Below are positions 10,998-23,015 of a DNA stretch of 64,000 nucleotides, piece by piece (positions within the stretch are counted from its first letter, which is position 1; the number at the start of each line of letters is the position of its first letter). The notes beneath the pieces are model-generated. The model was not told the origin of the DNA, did no database searches, and saw only the letters and a list, made by a program, of their open reading frames with translations. Origin of the DNA: Enchytraeus crypticus (Eukaryota; Annelida; Clitellata; Enchytraeida; Enchytraeidae). A program made the position numbers and the translations under genes. The stretch lies in assembly GCA_905160935.1 (NCBI GenBank), contig CAJHZI010000207.1:868001-932000 (forward strand), read 5' to 3'.

Positions 10998-11138
10998 AAA
11001 AGCTAAGGTAACGGCTAAGGTTAACGTCAGTTTCCTCACTCGAAAGCGTTGTCAGTGACGGGCGGGCCCAGTATTTGAACCCCGCACATACTGATCCGCG
11101 GTCGAGTATCTTACCCACTTTGCCACTGGCTCCAGCCA
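10998..11138 (-). repeat. SINE-A copy, minus orientation
   Basis: On the minus strand it runs from a GGCTGGAGCC-like head through an A-box with GGTAAGATACTCGA, a B-box GGTTCAAATAC, GTCACTGACAACGCTTTCGA, then GTGAGGAAACTGACGTTAAC and an AGC-rich tail. Nearly full length. Confidence 0.88.
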
Positions 11139-12295
11139 GTCAAATTCAGCATAAAATATTTTTATAGGACATCGAAAAGATTAAAAACGATCTTCAGCCT
11201 ACCTCATAAACTCTTATTGAGATCGACAGTACATTATAGCAGCTAGGAAAGATATACAATAAAGCTTCGAGGCACTCATTGAAATCTTAATATCAGTGAT
11301 ATCATAATTTTAATGTCATAAATATTCGCTAATAAGTCGTAAATACAATTAATATGCATGCTGCTGTGATTTTATCAACTATTCTGTGTGCCTGTTTACT
11401 AGCTCCTGAGAAATATGTAAAATTCTACTGGAGCAGTAAACAGCTCATATTTTTAAAACGCAACATATGCACTATCTACATGTACTATCTAGAGCTTTCT
11501 GAATGATAGACAGTAACACCTAAGTAGGTATAAAAATGGAAGCTGTTCTAAATTAATGATTATTAAATTTCTTCGTTTGTTGACCGATTCATTTTGTTTG
11601 ATGTCTCAGTCATTTAGTTTTAAAAGTGTATACTGTATAGTGTATAATTACATGAACATTTAATTAAAGTTATCGTCATTTTTATATGTCCAGCTTAGCA
11701 GTTAGAATAAATCTTAATCTTATAGAGACTATAAAATTAATTCAAAAAAATCCGTTTTACCTTATACAAGGTAGAAAGTATTACATTATTAAGTTTAATA
11801 AACTACTGAATCAACTCAACTAAACTTGATGACCACTTCAACAATTTCAATAAATAGGACTAGGCCCCTAAACATTACCAATTCGAGAAAATGTACCCAA
11901 CTGATATTATTCACAAAAACTGAACTGATTTTTGATTTCATACTGCAGTATAATTATGAAGCAATGGCTGTACATGTATAAATATCAGCGTTCACGAACG
12001 CTATTTCTAAGAAGCTTTTCAACTTATCGAGAACATTTTTATATCAAAAGCAAAACCAGGTATTGTTAAAATTTAAATATGAAGGCGTAACTCTAATACG
12101 TTCTATCCATATCAGATTAAAATTTCCTCCAAGTGCTTTGCACATATATTAGTTGTGTTCAGTTCAATTACTCGTGACATTTTAAATCAAGCAATATCCT
12201 GCATTTTTCCGGTGGCCTGTGACTTAATTTTTTTCTTTGAAGTTCCTGTTCTTTTATTGTTGAATTCTCTTCTTGCATCCTATCCATCTCTTTCA
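11139..12295. other. AT-rich spacer, nothing recognised
   Basis: No open frame, repeat or motif that I can name; single-copy in appearance. Confidence 0.45.
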
Positions 12296-12299
<4 letters not shown>

Positions 12300-12340
<41 letters not shown>

Positions 12341-12500
12341 TTTCTTTATGCGTCAAAAGCAGACAGGATCAAGATACATCATACATACATATATATACAC
12401 ACACATATACCTGCAATCATTGATTAATCGAAATGAATTATAAGAAACTTAAATAGATTTCCTACTAATTCCAGCAGTAGCATTAAACGTTCGTCAATGA
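12300..12500 (+). repeat. TA tract plus interspersed repeat shared with 1-560
   Basis: (TA)n at 12301-12337 is followed by TGCGTCAAAAGCAGACAGGA (12350-12369) and by AAGAAACTTAAATAGATTTC (12443-12462). The same modules occur at 66-190 and 457-540. Confidence 0.75.
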
Positions 12501-13810
12501 AATACCCGCTTCTACCATGAGACACTCTATTGTCCAGAACCATCGAATCAATTAATCCCGAGCCAGCTCTCCTCAACCTTTGCTTTCAACTCCAGTAAGT
12601 CTTATGTCTAGATTGGTAGCTATTCATATATCTCTGCTAATTACCAATTTAAATATTTGGGTTTTTAACATACCTACTCTACAATTAGAGGGCCTATAAA
12701 GTCATAACTCGATTTCATCAATCCCAGTCCGATAAACATGAATTATCAGTAGATACGGGTTGATAAATCTTCTACTTACTCTGATCAATACAAGAGCACA
12801 CGAGAGAAAGAACACAAGAAATCATGAGTGTTTTATGGTGTTAATAGATTGCCTATTGATGGATCGAAATTTTAAAAAAATTAAATAATAATTTGACCTG
12901 GTTATGGTCAAATCACCGCAGGCTAAACCATTCCTATACTGGGAGTGTCCAAAGAAGTGACCAAGGATAAGGATGATTTAGCATGAGTGACATGGGCTTG
13001 TTGTAAACTCTACAGTAAAGTATGATGAACAATATCAGTTAGGTAGCCCCACGATATAGAATATATAAATAATAAGATCCATATCTTATTATTTACATAT
13101 TCTGTATAGTTGGCATGTAAGACCATGGGTACTCTATAATAATCCCGAATTGCCGATATCTCACTTTATTTTGTACATTTGGATTTTTGACATTACATTC
13201 TCATCATAAAACACCAACAATTTGCGACATCTGTAGAATAACGTGATTGTGAATTTCAAGGAGCATGATACGTACAAACTACAGTATTACAAAGAAGTAA
13301 TTCTGGTCATAACATTTAAATAAAGAGTAATACCTACTAAAACTAAACTCATTTTTGAGTTGCTTGGTATCTGACACAGCGCAGAAATCATACACAGTTA
13401 GAAAATCACATATAATCTCAGTAAGGCATAATATCACTCACAAATTTAGAAGCAATCTTTGCCTTTGTAAAGCAGCATCATAAAGAAAATATTGCCACTC
13501 ATAGTGTGTACAGTTTTAATTAAGAGTGAGTTTAAAAGGATGGGCTCTATCTCTAAGTTTACGACGACAGTTACCTTCATTGGTGGCGTAGGAGAAAAGA
13601 AAACGTGATGAGAGTTATACTAACTACAGATCAATCAGATAAACTATCAATCAGATAATCTCGTGTCTGATTTTTCGACAATTTCACTAAAGAGATGACT
13701 ATCATAAACAAAAATGCACTTTTTAGCCTTCCATAGAAAAGCCTCTAGTCTCAATTTATCTCAGGCTACAATAAAGCCCCACGTGAACTGAGATGTGTAA
13801 GTTAGTTTCG
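12501..13810. other. AT-rich spacer, nothing recognised
   Basis: No gene or named repeat. ATATCTTATTATTTA-type short palindromes occur near 13070-13095. Confidence 0.45.
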
Positions 13811-13814
13811 ACAG

Positions 13815-14065
13815 CTGTGCTTATCTCTCTCTAGTGTTCAGCCACGTTACAGGTCCAAGATAGATCTTCATACTCAGAGTCTGCTTTCATGCTCCTATAA
13901 AGAGCACTAAAGCACTTCATAGGAGCAATAGATTATAAGTTAATCCCTTCGCAAAGGCTATGCCTTATCCATACCTTATGTAGCCTTTAACTTGGAAAAA
14001 TGGCTTCTGAGGTAGTCCCCTGGTGCCTTCTTCAGTTCTTTCCCAGTCACCTCTTACAACTAAAC
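13815..14065 (-). repeat. SINE-B, near full length, minus orientation
   Basis: Read on the minus strand: GACTGGGAAAGAACTGAAGA, ACTACCTCAGAAGCCATTTT, GGCTACATAAGGTATGGATA, GAAGGGATTAACTT, CATGAAAGCAGACTCTGAGT, a TTGGACCTG block, then CTAGAGAGAGATAAG. The same order of blocks is seen on the plus strand at 57490-57700 and 33725-33930. Confidence 0.85.
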
Positions 14066-14120
14066 TAAGTGCAGTTAACGGGTGGTCTATTTTTCAGTTT
14101 TTCGGACACAACTCGGTTAT
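14066..14120 (+). repeat. family C fragment
   Basis: GTGCAGTTAACGGGTGGTCT and TCGGACACAACTCGGTTATA match the 3' portion of family C at 57065-57130 and 63080-63120. It abuts SINE-B in the opposite orientation. Confidence 0.65.
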
Positions 14121-14815
14121 AATTATATATTTTGGTAATTAATTGGTGCATTTAAATTGCAATAATTTTTGGAAACCATAACTTTCTCTTGGTTTGTTAA
14201 TGCATAATAGTGACCTTAGATTTTTTTAAACGACTGCAGTCGATTCTATGAACGATGCACTTTTTCTGTCTGTCAGACTTCATTAGCTTTGAAATCAACA
14301 TCAAGAATATTCATTTAGTCAGACTTAAATCATGAAATCATTATTATGCCCCCGAGATCTGGAATAGAGCCCACTGACAAGAAAATACTTATATAGCCTT
14401 AAAGGCTCTTGGGTGAGTAGATATCCACGCATTAATATCAGTTGTGACTACAGGAATATCAGTATTTCAATAGGAATACAATGCAATTTAATACAATAAA
14501 AAAGATTATAGGGCCTACATCATATGGATATTGTAAATAGCCTTCTCATCAGAAGGATATTTGAAGGATGTTCCCAGCGAAATATTCAAAACAAGCAGTT
14601 GCACAGTATCGACTGTGTATTACATGCTCGTAATGCTTTTTCGCATTAAAATTTCACACAGCTTGATTTGGAAAATATACTATGGAATACTATGACTTTG
14701 CGGTGCCAATATGGAGACGATATTCCCCAGTCTTACTCATGTAACCGATATAAATAATTTTCCCGTTCTGAGTCCGGGCCATTGGACCAAACGTAAACTG
14801 CTAGTTTAGTAAGAG
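14121..14815. other. AT-rich spacer, nothing recognised
   Basis: No coding or named repeat signal. Confidence 0.45.
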
Positions 14816-14859
14816 CTACAACTGAACAAGATAACAGGAAACCATCTCAGAAGCCATGC

Positions 14860-14878
14860 TATTCCCTCTCTCTTTCTT

Positions 14879-14939
<61 letters not shown>

Positions 14940-14990
14940 GCCATGTGGCAGGTCCAATGTACATATTCATAATCTTCATAAAGAATATTT
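14860..14990 (-). repeat. (CT)n/(TA)n tract and SINE-B 3' end, minus orientation
   Basis: (CT)n then (TA)n precede TGCCATGTGGCAGGTCCAAT and GTACATATTCAT, the reverse complement of the SINE-B end. The microsatellite is the tail of this SINE-B copy. Confidence 0.75.
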
Positions 14991-15034
14991 ACCTTATACC
15001 AGACACTAGCAGAACACTTTGGAGACACGATTTT

Positions 15035-15182
15035 CATGATTAAGACGAAGAGTAAAGGAAGAGATTTTGTGAAGGGATTAACTTGTTGACCTATGGAGTG
15101 CTTTTTAGGGAACCTGAAAACAGACTCTGAGTACGAATATGTACCTTGGACTTGCCACTTGGCAGAACACAGAGAAAGATAT
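15035..15182 (+). repeat. SINE-B 3' two-thirds, plus orientation
   Basis: TTTGTGAAGGGATTAACTTG, CTATGGAGTGCTTTTTAGGG, CAGACTCTGAGTACGAATAT, GTACCTTGGACTTGCCACTT and GGCAGAACACAGAGAAAGAT match the 57590-57700 copy. It lies head to head with the minus copy at 14860. Confidence 0.85.
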
Positions 15183-15807
15183 ATGAAGTGTAATGTTCTG
15201 CAGGATGTGCATGCGACACACGTACGTTCAACCTGCATGGGGCATAAACGTGTGAATATTGAATGACGTTTCTGGAGACTTTTAATAAACTTCAATACAA
15301 TAATTTTAGTGTATGTAGACCGTGTTCTCTTACATTCTATGATTGTTCTTTAGATGCGCCGGATGTTAACTACCACCGAGATACTTTCAATCTGAGAAAA
15401 AAACATTCAATATCTTTTTGTTCGCTGATCAACGAAAGCGTTGACCTACTGCAAGTGTCGGATGTAGATAACTAGGCCTATTTTTTTAGAAAATTTGTAT
15501 TATGTTACAAAAGGCCTACTTTTGATTTACACGCAGATTAGAAAAGTTTCTGCTATTAATGATGTAGTAGATATCGATTACTCAGGTCATATTACATCAG
15601 TGCAAATTGCAAATTAATAGCCAATAGAAAATAATTAATGAAATAATTCTAGTTATACGAATTTCAGACTAATCTTAAATTTAAGAATAAACTCTAAATA
15701 AAATTTGTAAAAAGTTAGACCTCATTAACTAACAGAGCTCAAAAATAAAAATAAATTAAATAAGTATTTAAGATATTAGTTCAAATTATTTCATACAAAG
15801 CTAAACA

Positions 15808-15938
15808 GTTAAGGCAAACGTCAGTTTTCTAACTAGAAAGCGATGTCAGTGGAAGGCGAGTCCAGAATTTGAACCACGCACACACTGATTCGCGGTAGAG
15901 TATCTTACCGAGGTCGCCACAGACTCCAGTCAGTATAC
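15808..15938 (-). repeat. SINE-A copy, minus orientation
   Basis: AACGTCAGTTTTCTAACTAG (15818-15837), AAAGCGATGTCAGT and GAATTTGAACCACGCACA are the reverse complement of the SINE-A tail and B-box; the head ends at CTCCAGTCAG. Confidence 0.85.
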
Positions 15939-17640
15939 CCTAGGCGTATAGGAATAAGCCTATAAGCCTATTTAAGTAATTATTGAAGTAATATCATATA
16001 AAAGTATCATTAGACAATGCCAACAACAACAACTACACATTAGAGGACTAATATAATTCATACATCATCGAACACTAAGAAGCTAAACTGATGAAAAGAT
16101 GACATCATTAAAAGTTTCAAAGACAAAATAAACAATACCAGTCGAAGTATTCAAACTTAGAAACTTTTGACCTGCGCGCTAGTCGCAATAAAAATAAAGC
16201 TAATTTGACTTCAGATTACTTATTACAAGTGACTATCAAATACAATACAATTGCACTGTCGATGTTTCAAACATATTGCCATCTGCATGTTAGGCTAGTA
16301 CGATGCCGGAACGGACACAATAAGAGTCGAGCCGGCATACAATAAGGGTCATTGGATGAAAATAGACTAATTCTATATAATTATACGTTACTCTTACTTA
16401 TTTCTAAAAGTCTTCTCTGCGCTCTATCAGAGGTTAATGAAAATGAAGCGACGAATTACATAAAGGGCTGGGAAAGAATTCCAGATTTGAGGAAAGGAAT
16501 TCTGTATCTAAAGAGTGTTTAACTCATACGTCAGCATGGCATATGGCTGATTTAGTTAAAATTTATGAAATTATGATTTTTCTGACGACATTCTCTCCTA
16601 AAGAAATGGGGTTGTACGCTTGGGAACTAGCCATGCAAGCAATAATTTCATTAAAGTTTAAATTATTGCAACTATTTTTAAAACTTTATGCTATACCTGT
16701 GCCAACAGCTGATATTACAGATATTGCACTTGCAGAGGAAATCTGAAGAAATTCTAACAGTTTATAATTCCGATACTAAGGTAGATTTAACAGTAAGTAT
16801 ATTTTAATTGCAGCTTTGAAGCTTAAATTGAAACATGAGTCTTGCCTTCTATCTCCAGAATCTGATGTTTCTACATATAGTGGATTGTGGGAAAGATAAA
16901 TAAGCAAGCCTAAATTAAGGAACAGTAAGCAATTCTACTGTAAAGAAAGGAACAGCATATAGGGAAGCTAGCCTAAACCAAATATATGGCCTAAGCACTC
17001 CGAGAGCTTACATGCAGTTACAGTGTGAATAAAGAAATCCATGGCCTCATTCACTGCATGTTGATAGAATAGCATGTACGAAGATTTCTCACAGATACGA
17101 TACATGTTGTTAATAGCTATCTAAAAGAATAAGTCACTCGTAGAACAGCTATCGGACAGGATCTTTGGTATGAGCTTAAGGAGGAGGGCGTAGTGTTTAC
17201 TAAATCGGCCTAGGAAAGACTGGAGTATCTAAAATACGAGTCAGGTAGACGGGACAATCCTCTATGTAACTGTGGTCAAGTTCAGTCGATGAACGGCATT
17301 GTAGAGACATGAGATTTGTAGAAACTCCGGTGATTAAAGTCAGTCAATGTTGTTGAATAATGGCAGTTTAGTAGTTAATGAACTATGGGATACGTTAAAA
17401 AGGATATAGTTCTATACATGTACCTGAATACAGAGGATTGACGTATTGTTCAGTATCTGATTGACAATGCACAAAATTATATTCGCAAAATTAAAATTAA
17501 AATTTGATCATGTACGTGTTTATAACAAGACGTGGCCTACATGAGAGTCAATGCACATATGTAAGTTCAACAAATCACAAAAATTAAAACTTTATAATGT
17601 CTACCAAACTATTTAGGCTTAAATTTCCTCTGAATGTGAT
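15939..17640. other. spacer between GPCR 2 and upstream SINE; one unassigned frame
   Basis: Mostly unique AT-rich DNA. A 67-codon open frame at 16543-16746 (plus) is leucine- and isoleucine-rich and matches no family I know; it has no splice support. The region near 17160-17300 is less AT-rich and may be an eroded element. Confidence 0.4.
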
Positions 17641-17654
17641 GTCTATGCAAAAAC

Positions 17655-20425
17655 TTATTGTCTACGAATAAGAGGAATAAGTCGAATTAAAATGTCTGAA
17701 ACAGATCGATGAATTCTATCGTTTGACAGAGCGTACATGAACGGATTAACAGCTGAGTTAGCGTAAGTTAAAATTCCAACTGAGTAGGATGAATAGTAAT
17801 AGGATTTATCTGCAGCAGAAACTACTCCAAGCGAAACTAAAATCAAGTAGACGTTCATTGGCAACCAAAGAACGACGTACGCACCTACGATGCAAACCAG
17901 TGTCCGAAAAACTCTGGCTTTCTTTGTTCTTGCCTGATTGACTGGGCGATCTGAATTGCGTTGCTGATTAACCAGATTATTAACAGGTACTCCTGGTGTT
18001 ACGCTGTTTTGTCGTAAAAATTTACCAAAATCTAGCAGGTTATTCGATTGCGATCTGGAAGGTTTTAGTTCTTGAAATGTCTGCGAATTTAAATTGACTG
18101 CTGATGATAATTTGTCAGCTCTCTCTTTGCGGTTGGACTGCTCCGCAGGAATTGGATCATCCAACTGGAAGGACTGTTCGCTCCCTGATCCTGGGATCGA
18201 TCTATCTGGTGTCACTATCGTTATTAGGACTTTTTGTGGCTCGAGCTTTCTTCCGGTTCGAACCAGACTCCAGTAGACGGCGAACATACAGGTGATCATC
18301 AGGGCACATGGTATGTTGTAGACCAGGATTGAAAAGAGCAATATTAGAATCTTGTATCGAATATCAGATCCCGCAGTGCATAAATCAGTGGTTGCGTGAA
18401 CTCTCTCGTTAATCATGTACGGCGCAACTGTACACATAATGGTAATCCTGCGCAGAAAAATCAAGAAGGTCATGAAACGTCATTTCAATGTATATAATAG
18501 CTAGATATCTGAATCAATCAGTAACTAATAATACCTGCAGAAGACGTTTAAATTATCTTTAATAATTTGTGTATAAAATTTTAGTCAATGCGATTTGTCC
18601 GGGCGTGTTCTTTATAGCGCGGAATTTTTAACCAGGTTTCAGTGAACCGAACACCAAGGCCTGTCGCAAGACTGAAACGAAAGTTAAACAAGTTTTTCAT
18701 GGCTCAAAGCGCTAACCGCTATAACACAAGGTAGCATATGACAGCTTTTGACAGCTAATGACAGCTTTTGACAGCTAATGACAGCTTTGACAGCTATTGA
18801 CAGCTTTTGACAGCTAATGACAGCTTTTGACAGCTAATGACAGCTCTTGATAGCTATTGACAGCTTTTGACAGTCAAGTACGTGGACACCGTGCACATTG
18901 CAGCTTTATCGATCGTCTTTAGACAAAACGCTAAAGCTGCAAATTTCTATAGATTGGGCGCAATAAATTTAGACGATAAGTTTATTAATAATCTTATTGA
19001 TATTAATGGATAAGGATAGCGTTACCGGTTAATGACATAGACAACATTCTGGACTACAGCTAAGTTTAATGCAATTCAAATAAAACTATTTAAAAAGTGC
19101 TATTTAACAGCTAAATTGAGCAGAGTATTTAAATACAATGTGATCCGCTTGTCCAACATCAAGAACGCCACACCTCTCGCTAAAATCTTGATCTCTCAGC
19201 AAGTTTGATGTTTGGCATTTACATATGAATGAGTATCAGTTAATTCATTTAACAAATTAAGGTCTCTGTCTTTCCCTAACGCCCTTTTCTTCAAATTTTC
19301 CTTTATTTTTAAAACCACCCCCCCCCTTTTAAAAAAAATAAATTCAGTTCTTCTTGGTATTTCTTAATAGAAATAAGGCTGAGCCAGTGGCTTGTTGGCA
19401 AGTTGTTAGACAACGGGTCAGTAGGTGAAGGGTTCAAATCCATTCCTCTGGCAGTCAATGTCATGTTATTGAGCTGTAAACTGACGTTAAACTTCACTTT
19501 AGCCTTTTAGACATATGTATCAGTTGCCTATATTGTATATATGAAACACTGCTTAACACGTCTTAATTTGAAATATTGCCAGTGGAATAAATCATATCCA
19601 TTCTTCTCCATAGGCACACCTCAAATGTTTCCAATTGTCGGATCTTCCTTAGGGCAAATGTTTCGCTACTTTAAAGTCGTTGTCCACGCAAGATCTTATA
19701 AATTTATAATACAGCGTTAATCTTCATAGAGTTCTTCTAGCAGTTTCTCATTATAGCTTCTTATCAAAAGATTTCTTTGCTTATGAAACTACATACATTA
19801 TTTCTGCTGCACATCTCAGAGCAACTGATATGGTAAACCAGTCTTCCATCTATAATCTATTATGTAACCAGAGACCCTCTAGAGTATGATTTACATCTTG
19901 CTAATGATCAAACCTTTAGTTAAATATAATAAAGACTACTTACCAAATGCCGGCAATAAGCTTCAACATTCTTGATTGTGTCGCGTATCGTCTGTAGGTC
20001 ATCGGCCAACACCCTGCCCAACACCTGTCCACTGCTATAGAAGATGTCGTCAAGATATTTGCCGTTAAGAAGATCCAAGAAAAGGTCAAGTACACGGAAC
20101 AGCCAGACCTTGAGGACGGCCAGGCATACTTAGTGTACCAGAGCACTCCAGAGAATGGAATGTCGAATAGACAGACATATAAATCAATTATAGTCAAATT
20201 GACGAGAAGTAAATTGAAGTTTACTTTTAATAACTGTTTCCGGTCAATGATGAACCCAGCCAGTACTGTGCAGTTGCCGAAAAGGGCAACGATCATTATT
20301 ATGTAGTAAGAGGAAAGAGCGAACATTCTACCGATTTCGATTGACTCTGTTAAATTTGAATTGTTAAATTCTCCATCGGTTTCCGAAGGTATGGCGTCGG
20401 TGATATTGGTGGAATAATTGGACAT
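17655..20425 (-). CDS. rhodopsin-family GPCR 2, two coding exons
   Basis: Coding exons are 20425-19944 (donor GTAAGT) and 18447-17655 (acceptor CTGCGCAG). The phase-2 junction rebuilds Trp161, and 1275 nt gives 424 aa. It is a paralogue of the 7364-10022 gene, with the same intron position and phase and the shared block DRCWAGCWPM, then YRRYAT. Class A landmarks: N51 (1.50), D81 (2.50), C109 (3.25) with ECL2 C184, W355 and P357 in the TM6 LWLPMN block, and NSAVNPFMY 391-399 in TM7. Position 3.32 is Ser116, not Asp, and DRC (133-135) replaces DRY, as in the paralogue. ICL3 is long (about 223-333) and polar. NYS, NIT, NNS and NLT sequons lie at the N-terminus. This is a likely plasma-membrane receptor of the muscarinic/histamine-like branch with a ligand I cannot assign. 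The two genes probably arose by local tandem duplication and have since diverged strongly in ICL3 and the N-terminus. Confidence 0.9.
18735..18872 (+). repeat. 20-bp minisatellite in GPCR 2 intron
   Basis: About seven copies of a 20-bp unit made of two half-units (ATGACAGCTTTTGACAGCTA). Confidence 0.9.
19379..19500 (+). repeat. SINE-A copy in GPCR 2 intron
   Basis: TGAGCCAGTGGCTTGTTGGC, GGGTTCAAATCCATTCC (B box), GTCAATGTCATG and AACTGACGTTAAAC. The central tail differs from the main SINE-A type (GAGCTGTAAACTGACGTT), so it may be a subfamily. Confidence 0.75.
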
Positions 20426-21722
20426 TGCAATTATTAATCTGATGAATTGTGACAGTGTATAAATCTGATTAATTTCACAATATCAAAAGCAGGACTGAGA
20501 GTTCCTCTATATTCTTATTTAATAAAAATTTAATACTTGTTTTCATATAGAAATTAATTAAAATTGTTTGAGATTCCTAGACGCATTCAATTTATATTAT
20601 CACCCTCTCCTTACTTACATAAATAAACTGACGATGCACATTATATTATATACTCATTCTCAACTACCACTTATACATACTTTCAAGAAAAAATCAGTAG
20701 CCTTAAAGATTATAATCGATTATTTGTAGTACCAGAAATCATCTCCATTAAACCCTAGAATCCACATGATGATTCCGCTTCAATTATATCTCTAAGAATT
20801 CTGTTTTAGAGCATTCATATAGCTCTTAAAATAACTCCAGTAGTCATTTTAATACAAAAATTCAGCCGAATTTATAGACATAAAATAAAATGTAGAAACA
20901 TTGGTTGATGCAATGGAGCACACCAGCTGTTAACACAACGTGATGTCTGCTAGATGAACACTTTTGCAGGTGTTTTCTCACTTCGTATCTACATTGCGTG
21001 TCGTCTTCCCTTTTTCTATTTTCTGTTCTTGTATAAAATATGGCTCTCAGACTTAGTTTTCTCTTCTGTAACTCTTTCTTAATCTCTTTACCTCATTACT
21101 TTGTTCTACTCTTTTCTTCCCTTTACAGTTGAAAATTTACTCTTTTGTTCTTCTCATGGTAACATCCTTTGAGTCCTCTCTCTTTCTAACTGATCCTAAC
21201 ATCCCTCTCTATAACGAGTAAATCTTTAGACAAAGAGTGAAACAATTGATCCTATCTCTACTCTACTACATGGCCTACACTGCATCATAACCTTCAGAAA
21301 AGGAGGAAATGAATACAGGATATTTCAGCAGAGTAATCGTGCAATCAAGCTTATAGTTGTGTCTTTTACTTACCATTAAAAATTATACTTATCCAGAAAT
21401 AGAAGACTTAAGTAAAAGTTATTTTTATCATTTTATCGAGCTTCATTTAGCTCTGTATCACATCTGCGGTCTAGAAGATGTTTCGTCTTTGAAGTAGAAA
21501 TTTCACATAAAAACTAATATGTTCTAAAATTAAGTTATAGTTACCTAAATAATTACTGTACAACGTACAGCACGCTTCCAAATGTCCAATTTCGATTCAA
21601 GACACTAATATTTAAGGGTGTAATAAAACAAAATCCTGCTGACATTTCTAAAAACTAATTTTCACACTGTACTTTCGCGATAAATGCCAGCATATCAACA
21701 CTCGCATATTTTGTGCGTAATG
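20426..21722. other. upstream region of GPCR gene 2
   Basis: AT-rich. A stretch near 21000-21230 is pyrimidine-rich. No promoter element or 5' exon can be assigned. Confidence 0.4.
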
Positions 21723-21730
21723 GACTATAT

Positions 21731-22125
21731 CAGTGCTTCTCAACCATAGTCCTCAGATCACAAGTTCTCCACGGCAATTGCGTCATATGTTCCGCGAGAA
21801 GTATTGTTGAACAAATTATTGTAAACAGAAAATTTTAAACATTTTTAGCAATGCTGCAGTTCAAAACATAGCAGCAGGCTCAGTATAATCATAAATCATA
21901 TCACCATGATAATGTATTGTTTGTAATATAATTTGTCACTTCGTTGAAAACTAGGGCTAACCGTTATATTCTGGACACTCTAGACTTGTATTTCGCAAAT
22001 TATTATCGTTCCATGCAGCATATTTTATAACGAGGCTCTTATTGTATAACAACAAATTAAGTGCTTCGTATTGCCCCATGGAAATAAATTATGCTACGCA
22101 TTTTAAAAAAGGCTGAGAAACGCTG
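21731..22125. mobile_element. hAT (Charlie-type) MITE
   Basis: The left end CAGTGCTTCTCAACC and the right end read inward, CAGCGTTTCTCAGCC, are 12/15 identical and match the CAGNGNTTCTCAACC termini of Charlie-type hAT elements. Internal GTTCCGCGAGAAGTATT is also typical of such MITEs. The flanks GACTATAT (21723-21730) and GCTGATAT (22126-22133) are a degenerate candidate 8-bp duplication. About 395 bp with no coding capacity. Confidence 0.8.
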
Positions 22126-22800
22126 GCTGATATAACCACTCGAAGAATGCCAGGTAAATAGACTTCTCCGAGAATCAAACCTCGACAAATCTGATGACTT
22201 TTCATGATTTTATGTCCATTTTTTTCTCTCAGAACACGCGCATTCCGCTAACTTGTAACTCTTAGTCACGCCATCGAAACATTTTCTAAATACATTACCT
22301 AAGCAGGAGACTGTCACTGTTGCCTCTGCTACAGATTTACTACAAACATGATTCAATTGTTAATTGGCAGTAATGCATTCAAGGTTGCTGCACTGAAACT
22401 GTGACATTCTTGTGACAAGACCTTTTTCCTTGAATCTTAATAGGATTAGCTAGAAGTCCTAATATGTTGTATGCCAGATTGAATATATCGGCTGCCCTTT
22501 AACAGCGATTCTGTATCTCCTTTTCTCTTTAGTATATCGTGAGACAAATATGTTCTTAAACGAAATCCTAACAAATCAAGCAAAACAAAGAGTAAACGAA
22601 GAAAAGTAAAAGAAAGTCAAGTCCTTGTTTTGCTAAGTTCATGTGTCTGTATAACATGACTTTCTTAAAACAAGCATAATATATCTAGAAATGAGCAAAA
22701 TGAACTAAGTACAATTTTTCTTTAAACTTAATTTTTATGTCTAGATTTAAATAGGATTTTTATGGTGTATGGTGATAAATATGCATGAGGATGAAGTGCT
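22126..22800. other. spacer, nothing recognised
   Basis: No gene or named repeat seen. Confidence 0.4.
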
Positions 22801-22829
22801 TATCATCCATTATCAGTGTTTATCATCGT

Positions 22830-23015
22830 CTTTTAAAGCGGGTACGTCATAAACGAAGTTAAGCAAAGTCACTCTGGGGTTTGTATTTAGATGGGCGACC
22901 ACATTTAAACACCAAGTGCTGACAACTTTGAATGAAATAAACTCAAGAGGGTTGGAAGGTTATTCTTAAATCCAGACTGGCTGTCATTGCGCTGTTAAAC
23001 TGAAACGTTTACTAA
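22830..23015 (+). repeat. 5S rRNA-derived SINE or pseudogene
   Basis: CGAAGTTAAGCAAAGTC (22854) followed by GTTTGTATTTAGATGGGCGA then CC, and by ACCAAGTGCTG, corresponds to the 3' two-thirds of 5S rRNA, including its internal control region (CGAAGTTAAGCAACGTC and ACTTGGATGGGTGACC). The 3' extension ends with GCGCTGTTAAACTGAAACGT, reminiscent of the SINE-A and LINE tails here, which favours a 5S-headed SINE (SINE3 type) over a plain pseudogene. Only one copy is visible in the window. Confidence 0.75.

Noticed and set aside
16543-16746. 67-codon open frame upstream of GPCR 2
   Set aside because: No recognisable motif, no splice-supported extension, and similar lengths occur by chance in this window.
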